Origin: Actinorugispora endophytica
Lineage (GTDB): Bacteria > Actinomycetota > Actinomycetes > Streptosporangiales > Streptosporangiaceae
NCBI RefSeq assembly: GCF_004363075.1
Contig: NZ_SNYN01000015.1
Span: 39,015 to 103,014 of the forward strand
Direction: 5' to 3'
Length of the DNA: 64,000 nt
Each line of letters starts with the position of its first letter. Within the stretch, counting starts at the first letter, position 1. Made by a program: the position numbers and the translations under genes. The notes under the pieces are model-generated. The model ran no database searches and was not told the origin of the DNA. It was given only the letters and a program-made list of their open reading frames with translations. Below are positions 27,700 to 35,333 of the stretch, piece by piece.

Positions 27700-27839
27700 T
27701 CCGGTCGGGTTTCCGGACAGCGGCTCCCGAGCGTCCCGCCGCGACAGCGCCCGTCCCGCGGGTTTCGGATCAGGGATTCCTGCCGATCCTGACAAAAGAG
27801 CCGGGTCGACACAGCGGGCGGAAGGCGGAGGGGGCGCCG

Positions 27840-29909
27840 GTGACGCACGGACGGGAAACCGAGGTCGGCGGATACGAACTGACCACGCTCCTGGGTGAAG
27901 GCGGATTCGGCGTGGTCTACCTCGGAAAGGACGCCAAGGGGCGTCTGGCCGCGGTGAAGCTCCTGCGCCCGGGCCACGCGTCGGACGACGTGCGGGCCGG
28001 TCTGGCCCGCGAGGTCGAGGCCGCCCGCAAGGTGAGCCCGTTCTGCATCGCCCAGGTGCTCGACGCGGACCTGTACGCGCCCCAGCCGTGGATCGCCACC
28101 GAGTACCTCGAAGGCCCCACCCTCGCCAGACGCGTCCGAGACGGGGGGCCGCTCACCGGGGCCGCGCTGGACCGCCTGGCCGTTTCCACGGCGACCGCCC
28201 TGACCGCCATCCACCGGGCCGGGATCCTGCACCGGGACTTCAAACCCGACAACATCATCCTGGCCCCCGACGGTCCCAGGGTGATCGACTTCGGTATCGC
28301 CAAGGCCGCGGAGCACTCCCAGGTCATGGCCAGCGCCGTGGTCGGGACCCCCGCCTACATGGCTCCCGAGCAGATCGACGGCGCCGCGCTGACCGCGAAG
28401 GTGGACGTCTTCGCCTGGGGCGCGGTCATGGCCTACGCCGCGACCGGGAGGAACGCCTTCGACGGCCCGAACGTCTCCGCCGTCATCAAGCGGATCATCA
28501 TGGACGAACCGGACCTCGAAGGCCTCACCGGCCCGCTGCTGCCGGTCGTGCGGCGCTGCCTGGCCAAGGACCGGCAGGAACGCTACAGCGCCCACGAGCT
28601 CCTCAACACGCTGCTGGGCGTCGAGGAGCACGGACTCGACACCGACTCCGCGCTCGACCGGGGCAGCACCATGGTCGTGGGCCTGTCCTCCGGCGGCGAA
28701 CCCGTCGGGGCCTCCCCGTACGGCGCGGTGGAGCGGACCCGCCGCAGCGGAGCGGTCCCGCCGTTCGAGTTCGCCGGGCGCCGCTTCTTCACCCCCGGCG
28801 ACCTCGCGGCGGCGATGCGGGACGACTGGGCGGCGGGCGCCGGGGTGTTCCGCTCCACGGTGGAGCGCGGGGAGCTGCGCGCCTGGATGATCGACGACGT
28901 CGGCGACACGACCGTGAACCGGGCGCTGCTGCGCAAGGAGCCCGAGGACCCCGATCTGACACTGGCCCGGTTCGTCGCGGAACTGCGCCCGGATCTTCCG
29001 CCCGTCTACCGGGGCCTCGACATGAGCCCGGCAGGGCTCCGCGGCGTCCTGGCCCCGTACGGAACGGTCGTCCCGGAAGGGGTGGGAACCGTGCTCGGGC
29101 TCCTCTTCGGGAACCGCGCGTACGCCTCGCCCTTCGGGCACGTCGAGGCGGTACTGCGCGTCATGGCCGTCCACGAGGGGACCGGAGCCGACGGCGCACC
29201 GCTCCGGGGGGCGCCCAGCGCCGAGTACGAGGCGCTCCTCGCCGACTTCACGACCGCGACGAGGGTCCTGGCGGCCGCCGGGAGGCGGATCAACGAGGTC
29301 CTCGGGCAGGGATGGGGCTCGGCCGTCCTCGTCCCCATGAACCAGTCCGACCTGTCGGTTCGCGTCCTGGCCCGGCTGTTCGCGGAAGACCCCGGCGCCC
29401 TTCCCGCGCCGCCGTCGCGACCCGGGACCACCGCCGCGCGCTGGATGGCGGCCTTCCGTGCCGCGGCCGGTCCGGTTCAGGGGGCCGCGGCCGCGGGTTC
29501 CGCGGTGCTGCTGGAGAACTGCGTCGAGCCCGCCCGGAGGCTGGCGCAGATGGAGGACGCCTGCCGCGCGGAGAGGGGCGACTACGCCCGCGCGATCGAC
29601 CGGTCGCGGCGGGTCCGCGCCCTGTTCCTGGGGAGCTTCGGCTTCTACTGGATGCTCGGGGGCTCCCTCGTCCTGGTCCTCACCGTCTCCACGGTCTCGG
29701 CCTTCTTCGAGCTGGACGAGGCCGTCCTCGGCTGGTTCGTCCTCACCTTATTCGCGGGGCTGCTGGTCCTCGGGGGCTTCCAACCCCTGCGCCTTTGGGC
29801 GAACCCGCGCAGGCGGAAGGCGCGCATCGACTACCTGGAGCAGGGCCTGAAGGCCATCGAGGAGCGTCTCGTCCAGGCCGAGGACAAGCGCCGCCGGCTG
29901 GCGGCCTGA
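27840..29909 (+). CDS. Membrane-anchored Ser/Thr protein kinase with large unrecognised C-terminal region
   Basis: A 689-residue PknB-type kinase. The P-loop is GEGGFG (19-24), the ATP lysine Lys40, the catalytic loop HRDFKPDN (His131-Arg-Asp133), DFG at 150-152 and APE at 175-177, so it should be active. After residue 300 comes a region starting FEFAGRRFFTPGDLAAAMRD, then a long part I cannot name, two membrane helices near residues 595-619 and 628-647 and a basic, coiled-coil-like tail. Unlike PknB it has no PASTA sensor and its helices are close to the C-terminus. The GTG at 27840 follows GGAGGGGG. Converges on kptA with only 5 bases between. Confidence 0.9.
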   Translation: MTHGRETEVGGYELTTLLGEGGFGVVYLGKDAKGRLAAVKLLRPGHASDDVRAGLAREVEAARKVSPFCIAQVLDADLYAPQPWIATEYLEGPTLARRVRDGGPLTGAALDRLAVSTATALTAIHRAGILHRDFKPDNIILAPDGPRVIDFGIAKAAEHSQVMASAVVGTPAYMAPEQIDGAALTAKVDVFAWGAVMAYAATGRNAFDGPNVSAVIKRIIMDEPDLEGLTGPLLPVVRRCLAKDRQERYSAHELLNTLLGVEEHGLDTDSALDRGSTMVVGLSSGGEPVGASPYGAVERTRRSGAVPPFEFAGRRFFTPGDLAAAMRDDWAAGAGVFRSTVERGELRAWMIDDVGDTTVNRALLRKEPEDPDLTLARFVAELRPDLPPVYRGLDMSPAGLRGVLAPYGTVVPEGVGTVLGLLFGNRAYASPFGHVEAVLRVMAVHEGTGADGAPLRGAPSAEYEALLADFTTATRVLAAAGRRINEVLGQGWGSAVLVPMNQSDLSVRVLARLFAEDPGALPAPPSRPGTTAARWMAAFRAAAGPVQGAAAAGSAVLLENCVEPARRLAQMEDACRAERGDYARAIDRSRRVRALFLGSFGFYWMLGGSLVLVLTVSTVSAFFELDEAVLGWFVLTLFAGLLVLGGFQPLRLWANPRRRKARIDYLEQGLKAIEERLVQAEDKRRRLAA

Positions 29910-29914
29910 CCCGG

Positions 29915-30475
29915 TCAGCCCGCGCGGTCCGGGAAGTACCCCAGGTACCGCGCGGGCACCCCGGCGACCAGCCACACGCCGTTGCCCGACAGCCGGAAGA
30001 CGTACCCGTTGGCGTGCATGGGCCCGGCGGCGACGGTGAGCACGACCGGGGCGCCGCGCCTGGCCCCCACCCGGCGGGCCGTCACCGCGTCGGGGGACAG
30101 GCGCACGTGGTGCCGGGACATCGGCCGCAGGCCCCGCGCGTCGATGGCGGGAAGGAAGCGCCCGACCGTGCCGTGGTGGAGCACGTCCGGGGGCACGCTC
30201 GGGGGCGGCGCCAGGTCCACCTCGACCGTGTGGCCCTGCTGGGCCCGGATCCGGCGGCCATCGGGGCTGAAGGCGAACCGCTTCTCGTCGTCGCGACGCA
30301 CGACCTCCTCCAGTTGGGCCCGGGTGATGCGCCGTCCGGCGGCCCGGCACCCCGACAGGAGCGCGTCGACCTCGGCCCAGCCCTCCGGGTCCAGGACCGT
30401 ACCGGCCCGCTCCGGCTCGTGTCGCAGCACGCGGGCCAGGAACCTGGACCGGCGTACCAGCTCTCGTTCGCTCAT
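29915..30475 (-). CDS. kptA: RNA 2'-phosphotransferase (Tpt1/KptA family)
   Basis: A 186-residue KptA/Tpt1 protein: SRFLARVLRHEPERAG includes the essential Arg-His, and HHGTVGRFLPAI, SRHHVRLSPD and GYVFRLSGNGVW are conserved NAD-binding and transferase blocks. The family moves the 2'-phosphate from spliced RNA to NAD+. Bacteria lack the yeast-type splicing that makes such junctions, so the bacterial substrate is unclear; ADP-ribosylation of RNA or DNA ends has been proposed. The ATG at 30475 is clear. Its neighbour is a Ser/Thr kinase gene in convergent orientation. Confidence 0.92.
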   Translation of the reverse strand: MSERELVRRSRFLARVLRHEPERAGTVLDPEGWAEVDALLSGCRAAGRRITRAQLEEVVRRDDEKRFAFSPDGRRIRAQQGHTVEVDLAPPPSVPPDVLHHGTVGRFLPAIDARGLRPMSRHHVRLSPDAVTARRVGARRGAPVVLTVAAGPMHANGYVFRLSGNGVWLVAGVPARYLGYFPDRAG

Positions 30476-30549
30476 GGGGGTGACGATGCCCCGGCGCGAG
30501 CCGTGCGGCCATCGGTTTTCCGGTGTCCCCGGTGTCCGTTCTTCTCGCT

Positions 30550-30606
30550 GGTCCCGACCCTTCCGGGGCCTCGGAGGCGGCCGAGGCCCCCGGAGAGGTC
30601 AGGACC
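30550..30606. repeat. B-type palindrome between metallopeptidase and kptA
   Basis: Imperfect arms around CCGGGGCCTCGG / CCGAGGCCCCCGG with outer GGTCC/GGACC, preceded by GTCCGTTCTTCTC as at 26232. It lies 37 bases past the end of the metallopeptidase gene in its reading direction and 75 bases upstream of kptA. Confidence 0.7.
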
Positions 30607-30642
30607 GGCGGGGAGACCACCGAGGGCCCCGGACGCGGGGCA

Positions 30643-31950
30643 CTAGCGTGTCAGGCTGCTGTCGGCGCCGAAGGTGTTGCAGCCCTGGAGGGTGTCGCCG
30701 CGCGCGCCCTCGTAGAACCAGTGCACCCGGTTGTCGGTGCTGCCGTGCGAGTCGCTGTCACCGCTGTCGCCGTTGAAGTTCTGGTTGACGAACGTCACGT
30801 CGCCCGCGCCATGGCCCTCGACCCCGGCGATGCCGACCCCGGCGAAGCACTCGGCCTGGAGCTCGATCTGCCGGCCCACCGCCAGCTCCTCGCTCTCGGT
30901 GTCCGCGTCGGCCTCCAGGGAGTAGGCCGCGTCGAGGAGGCCCGCCTCGCCCTGGACGTGGTGCCCGTACTCGTGGGCGAGCAGGGCGAACCAGATCCGC
31001 TCGTCCTCCATGTTCGGGTACGGCAGCAGCTGCTTCACGCTCGGCACGAGGACGGTGATGCTCAGGTCGTGCTCCATGTAGTAGGCGAGCGTGACCCCCT
31101 CCTCCGCGGACTCGCCGCGCAGGTCGCGCGGAAGCTCGTCCTTGACCACGTAGTGCGGCTCCTCCGGCCGCAGCCCCATCTCCCGGAGCCGGGGCAGCCA
31201 CATGTCGTTCAGGCAGGGGCCCACCGCGTCGGTGAAGGTCTCCCACTCGGACGCCGAGGAGGCGTCGAAGGCGGGGATGTCGCAGGGGATCTGTGCGGGC
31301 GCGGCCAGGTCGTACATCGGGTGGGTGTCGGCCCCGACCTCGATGCCCTCGGCGGCCTGGAACCAGCTGTCGTCGTACAGGACGTCCCGGTCCGGCTTGC
31401 CCGACGCGGGGCCGCCGCCCTGCAGGTTGAGGGCCACCAGCGCCACGCACAGCCCCAGCGCGACCATCGCGACGAACGCCGAACTGCCCGCGGTGAGCCA
31501 GACGCCCGCCGCGGTCGCGCGTCTGGACGGCCGCGCGGGCGGGGGCTGGGGGGGTCCCCACGCCCAGGTCTGCGTGGTGGCGGGGTGCGTGCCGTAGTAG
31601 GGCTGCTGTCTGTGGGGCGGGCCCGGGGGGAGGAGGGGCGGGTTCGGTCCGTGCGCGCCCGCCCCGTGGGGAGCGCTCCGAGGGTGGGCGGGCCGCGGCC
31701 CGGGACCGCCCGTTCGCGCGATCGGAGCCGGTCCGGTCGGGAACGCGGTCGTCACGGGACCGGTGACCGGTGCGGCAGGAGGGGCGGCGGGCGCCGGTCC
31801 GGCCTGGGCGGGGGGTTCGGGCGGCGCGGCCGGTCGCCGGTCGGGAGCAGGCGCGGACGGGGTCCCGTGGGTGCTCTCGCGAGGTGTGGTCGGGGCGGGG
31901 GGGACCGGTTCCTGAGCGGGGTCCCTTTCACCACCGCGGGGCATGTCCAA
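30643..31950 (-). CDS. Neutral zinc metallopeptidase (YpfJ family)
   Basis: A 435-residue protein with a proline-rich N-terminal cytoplasmic part (about 135 residues), one membrane helix (GSSAFVAMVALGLCVALVAL) and an outward-facing peptidase domain. HEYGHH is the zinc motif, with SLEADADTESEELA as the following metal-ligand helix. Cysteines in the domain (for example DIPAF... preceded by PC, GPCLND, AECFAG) may form disulfides. The TTG at 31950 is preferred because AAGGA lies 7 bases before it; an ATG at 31944 is the alternative. Monocistronic; role unknown. Confidence 0.85.
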   Translation of the reverse strand: MDMPRGGERDPAQEPVPPAPTTPRESTHGTPSAPAPDRRPAAPPEPPAQAGPAPAAPPAAPVTGPVTTAFPTGPAPIARTGGPGPRPAHPRSAPHGAGAHGPNPPLLPPGPPHRQQPYYGTHPATTQTWAWGPPQPPPARPSRRATAAGVWLTAGSSAFVAMVALGLCVALVALNLQGGGPASGKPDRDVLYDDSWFQAAEGIEVGADTHPMYDLAAPAQIPCDIPAFDASSASEWETFTDAVGPCLNDMWLPRLREMGLRPEEPHYVVKDELPRDLRGESAEEGVTLAYYMEHDLSITVLVPSVKQLLPYPNMEDERIWFALLAHEYGHHVQGEAGLLDAAYSLEADADTESEELAVGRQIELQAECFAGVGIAGVEGHGAGDVTFVNQNFNGDSGDSDSHGSTDNRVHWFYEGARGDTLQGCNTFGADSSLTR

Positions 31951-32066
31951 AACGGGGTCCTTCGCTCTGTGAAGACGTCATCGGGGGTGATCAACTCTAT
32001 TCGGACATGCCGCCTGCGCGGGGTGTGGATCGCACCGGTCCGACTGTGGATGAGACGTCTCGCCGG

Positions 32067-32855
32067 CTATGTCCGGTTCCCCTCCGCGGGTGGCCGGTAG
32101 CGGACGCCGACCGATTCCAGCACGTCCCGCAGTTCCGCCTCGAAGAGGGGCTCCATGTCGTCCATGGCGAACGCCATGTGCTGGAAGACCTCCATGCAGA
32201 CGAGTCCGTACAGCCGGACCCAGCAGGCGGTGAGCACGCGCAGCGCGCCGTCGGCGGCGTTCTCGGAGGTGTACCCGGTGGCCTCGGCGAACGCCCGGAG
32301 CTGGCAGCTCAGCGCGCGGGGGATGCCGTCCGCGTCGGGCAGCGGGAAGCGCCCCTCCCCGAGCAGCCGGTCGAACAGGGCGAAGAACGTCGCGGCGAAG
32401 CGCCTGCCCGCCTCCATCGCCGCGTCCTCGTGCGGGGATCCGGGGTGGCGGGGGTCGGCCGGACCGAACATCAGGGTGAACTCGGCGCGGTTGGCCAGCG
32501 CCCAGAACCGGAAGGCGCGCAGCGACACCAGGACCCGGCCGTCCACGTCGTCCTCGGGCACCCCCTCGTTCGCGGCGGTGACGTACGCGCCCAGCTCGGC
32601 GAAGAGGTCCGCCTCAAGCGACAGCAGAAGGTCGTCGAGGCTCGCGAAGTAGCGGTAGAGGCCGGGGGCGGTCATGCCCATCTCCCGCGCGATCGCGCGC
32701 AGTGAGACCCCGCCGGAGCCCTGGGCGACGAGGCGGCGGCGCGCGGCCGCCTTGATCTCGGCGAGTGTGGCCTCGCGCACACGCTCGCGCCGGGACAGCG
32801 GCGCGGCCTCCGGGCGTGCCTCGTTGAGCTGTGCTGATGTCGCCTCTTTCGACAC
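32067..32855 (-). CDS. TetR-family transcriptional regulator
   Basis: A 262-residue repressor with an N-terminal helix-turn-helix (GVSLRAIAREMGMTAPGLYR, about residues 48-67) and a ligand domain of the TetR_C_33/WHG type (ANRAEFTLMFG). The GTG at 32855 starts VSKEATSAQ. It is divergent from an MMPL transporter, and the gap holds an operator-like perfect palindrome plus a second degenerate one, so it very likely represses both the transporter gene and itself. Confidence 0.92.
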   Translation of the reverse strand: MSKEATSAQLNEARPEAAPLSRRERVREATLAEIKAAARRRLVAQGSGGVSLRAIAREMGMTAPGLYRYFASLDDLLLSLEADLFAELGAYVTAANEGVPEDDVDGRVLVSLRAFRFWALANRAEFTLMFGPADPRHPGSPHEDAAMEAGRRFAATFFALFDRLLGEGRFPLPDADGIPRALSCQLRAFAEATGYTSENAADGALRVLTACWVRLYGLVCMEVFQHMAFAMDDMEPLFEAELRDVLESVGVRYRPPAEGNRT

Positions 32856-32923
32856 TGATGTTCCTTACCGGGTGGTCGAGGCCGTCTCGGTCGTCCTTGA
32901 CACTTGTGAGCACTGTACGCTTC

Positions 32924-32959
32924 AGTAAACGTCGTTTACTGATATTAACGCCATTTACT
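32924..32959 (+). promoter_or_regulatory. TetR operator pair and MMPL promoter
   Basis: AGTAAACG-T-CGTTTACT (32924-32940) is a perfect 8-1-8 palindrome. A second site at 32943-32959 matches it at 12 of 17 positions, shifted by 19 bp. A consensus -10 TATAAT follows at 32960-32965, so both sites overlap the likely MMPL promoter, and a dimer bound here would block it. The nearest gene starts are 32855 (TetR) and 33000 (MMPL). Confidence 0.8.
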
Positions 32960-32999
32960 TATAATTCATCCGACTGGCACTAGAGAGAAGGGCGCGTCC

Positions 33000-35261
33000 A
33001 TGTTCTCTGCGCTCGGAAGGTTCGCGTACCGCGGCCGGGTCTGGGTGCTCCTGGCCACGGGAGCGTTCGTCGTGTTCGCCGCCGTGTGGGGCACCGGTCT
33101 GTTCGGCGCGGTCATCGACGGGGGGTTCGAGGACCCCGCCGCAGAGTCGACGAGGGCCGCGGAGGCGATCCAGGAGAACCTGGGACACGACGGTGTGGAC
33201 GTCGTCGCCGTCTACCGCAGCGACGAGATCCAGGTCGATAATCCCACGTTCGCGCGCGAGGTCCAGCGGGTCGTCGACGACCTGCCCGACGAGTACGTCG
33301 CGTCGGCCACCAGCTACCTGGACGAGGGGCTCGGTGACATCGAGCGCGGCGTCCTGATCTCCGAGGACCGGCACGCCGTGTACGTGCCCATCACCCTGGA
33401 GGGCGAGGACAAGGCGGAGCGGATGGACTCCTTCCACGCCATCGCCGACGACCTCGACGCGGGGCCGCTGGACACCCACCTGGGCGGCCCGGTCCCGATC
33501 GAGAGCGAGCTGTCCGAGCAGGCCGAGGCGGACGTCGTGCGCGCCGAGCTGATCTCGCTGCCGCTGCTGCTCCTGCTGCTCGTCGTCATCTTCGGCGGCG
33601 TGGTCGCCGCCCTGATGCCGCTGGCCGTCGGCGGACTGGCGATCATGGGGTCGCTGACCCTGCTGCGCGGGCTCACCTACGTCACGGACGTCTCGGTGTT
33701 CGCCGTCAACATCGCCACCATCCTGGGTCTGGGCCTGGCCATCGACTACGGCCTGTTCATGGTCAGCCGCTTCCGCGAGGAGACGCACCGCACCGGGGAC
33801 GCCGCCGCCGCGGTCCCCGCCACCCTGGCCACCGCGGGACGCACCGTCGCCTTCTCCGGCGTCACCGTCATGATCGCCTTCGCCGGGCTGCTGTTCTTCC
33901 CGCAGCCGATCCTGCGCTCGATCGGCCTGGGCGGCATCGCGGTCGTGCTGTTCGACCTGATCGCCGCCCTCGTCGTGCTGCCCGCCCTGCTCGCCGTCAT
34001 CGGCCGCCGGGTGGACGCGCTGCGCCTGCCCTCCCTCGGCGACGAGGGCTGGCTGCTGGGCTACCTCGTGGGCCGCGTCCGGCGCCGGCTCCGCCCCGGG
34101 GACTCGGTGGTCACCGCCGAGCGGGGCGTCGCCGCGCGCACCGGCCGGTGGTCCCGCCTGGCGCACAGCGTCATGCGCCGCCCCGTGCTGTACCTGGTCG
34201 CGGTCGGCGCGGTGCTCGTCGCGTTCGCGTCGGCGCTCGGCTCGTACCAGGTCGGCTCGACCGACCAGCGCTACCTGCCCGACTCCTCGGACAGCCGGAT
34301 CGCCACCGAGATGCTGAGGGAGGACTTCCCCGCCGGCGGCGTCGGCCAGATCGACGTCGTGGTCACCGGACCGGTCGCGGAGGAGGACCTCGCCGGGTTC
34401 GCCGACGACCTCGGCGCCCTGGAGGGCGCGGAAGGCGGTCAGGTCGTGCGCGCCGAAGGCGAGACCGCGCACCTGACCGTCGCCTACGAGGGCGAGATCG
34501 ACGACGAGTCGACCACGGACCTGGTCCGCGAGGTGCGCGCCGCCGACACGCCGCCCGACGCCGACGAGGTGCTGGTCGGCGGCGCGGCCGCGCAGCAGCT
34601 CGACAGCGTCGAGGCGATCCTGGCCGCCATGCCCTGGACGCTGCTGTTCGTCGCGCTGAGCACCCTGGTCCTGCTGTTCCTGGCGTTCGGCTCGGTCGTG
34701 CTGCCGGTCAAGGCGATCGTGATGGGCTTCCTGTCCCTGGGCGCGTCGCTGGGCGTGGTCGTCTGGGGCTTCCAGGAGGGCCACCTGGCCGGCGTGCTGG
34801 GCTTCGACGTGGTCGGCACCATGGACCCCACCTACCTGGTGCTGATCATCATCGTCGCCTTCGGCCTCGCCATGGACTACGAGCTGTTCCTGCTCAGCCG
34901 GGTGCGCGAGGAGTACCTGATCACCGGCGACAACACCCACTCCGTGGCCGTGGGCCTGCAGCGCACCGGCCAGATCATCACCAGCGCCGCGCTGCTGCTG
35001 GTCGTGGTGCTGGCCGCGATGGGCTCCTCCGACCTGCTGTTCCTCAAGATCATGGGCATCGGCCTGGCGCTGGCGGTCGTCGTGGACGCCACCCTGGTGC
35101 GCGCCCTGCTGGTCCCCGCCACGATGCGCCTGCTCGGCGGCCTCAACTGGTGGCTGCCGCGCCCGCTGCGCTGGCTGCACGACCGCATCGGCATCAGCGA
35201 GAGCGAGGAGGCCCCCGAGCCGCGGCGCGCGCAGGAGGCCGAGCCGGTCCGGGCGGGCTGA
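33000..35261 (+). CDS. MMPL/RND-family transporter
   Basis: A 753-residue membrane protein with two repeats of one plus five helices and two large outside loops (residues 35-180 and about 425-535). GLGLAIDYGLFMVSRFREE and FGLAMDYELFLLSRVREEY are the MMPL proton-relay motifs in both halves. Related proteins export lipids or drugs. The ATG at 33000 follows GAGAGAAGG. Divergent from its TetR regulator; the palindromes in between suggest ligand-induced export. Confidence 0.92.
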   Translation: MFSALGRFAYRGRVWVLLATGAFVVFAAVWGTGLFGAVIDGGFEDPAAESTRAAEAIQENLGHDGVDVVAVYRSDEIQVDNPTFAREVQRVVDDLPDEYVASATSYLDEGLGDIERGVLISEDRHAVYVPITLEGEDKAERMDSFHAIADDLDAGPLDTHLGGPVPIESELSEQAEADVVRAELISLPLLLLLLVVIFGGVVAALMPLAVGGLAIMGSLTLLRGLTYVTDVSVFAVNIATILGLGLAIDYGLFMVSRFREETHRTGDAAAAVPATLATAGRTVAFSGVTVMIAFAGLLFFPQPILRSIGLGGIAVVLFDLIAALVVLPALLAVIGRRVDALRLPSLGDEGWLLGYLVGRVRRRLRPGDSVVTAERGVAARTGRWSRLAHSVMRRPVLYLVAVGAVLVAFASALGSYQVGSTDQRYLPDSSDSRIATEMLREDFPAGGVGQIDVVVTGPVAEEDLAGFADDLGALEGAEGGQVVRAEGETAHLTVAYEGEIDDESTTDLVREVRAADTPPDADEVLVGGAAAQQLDSVEAILAAMPWTLLFVALSTLVLLFLAFGSVVLPVKAIVMGFLSLGASLGVVVWGFQEGHLAGVLGFDVVGTMDPTYLVLIIIVAFGLAMDYELFLLSRVREEYLITGDNTHSVAVGLQRTGQIITSAALLLVVVLAAMGSSDLLFLKIMGIGLALAVVVDATLVRALLVPATMRLLGGLNWWLPRPLRWLHDRIGISESEEAPEPRRAQEAEPVRAG

Positions 35262-35276
35262 GCCGGAGGACGGGCG

Positions 35277-35316
35277 GGGCCGGGCGGAATCCTCCTCGGA
35301 GGAGTCCGCCCGGCCC
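35277..35316. terminator. Bidirectional terminator between MMPL and fadB
   Basis: Arms GGGCCGGGCGGA and TCCGCCCGGCCC with inner TCCTCC/GGAGGA form an almost continuous stem, 15 bases past the MMPL stop and 18 bases past the fadB stop. TGTTCTTCT follows on the plus strand. Confidence 0.85.
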
Positions 35317-35333
35317 TGTTCTTCTCCCCGGCC

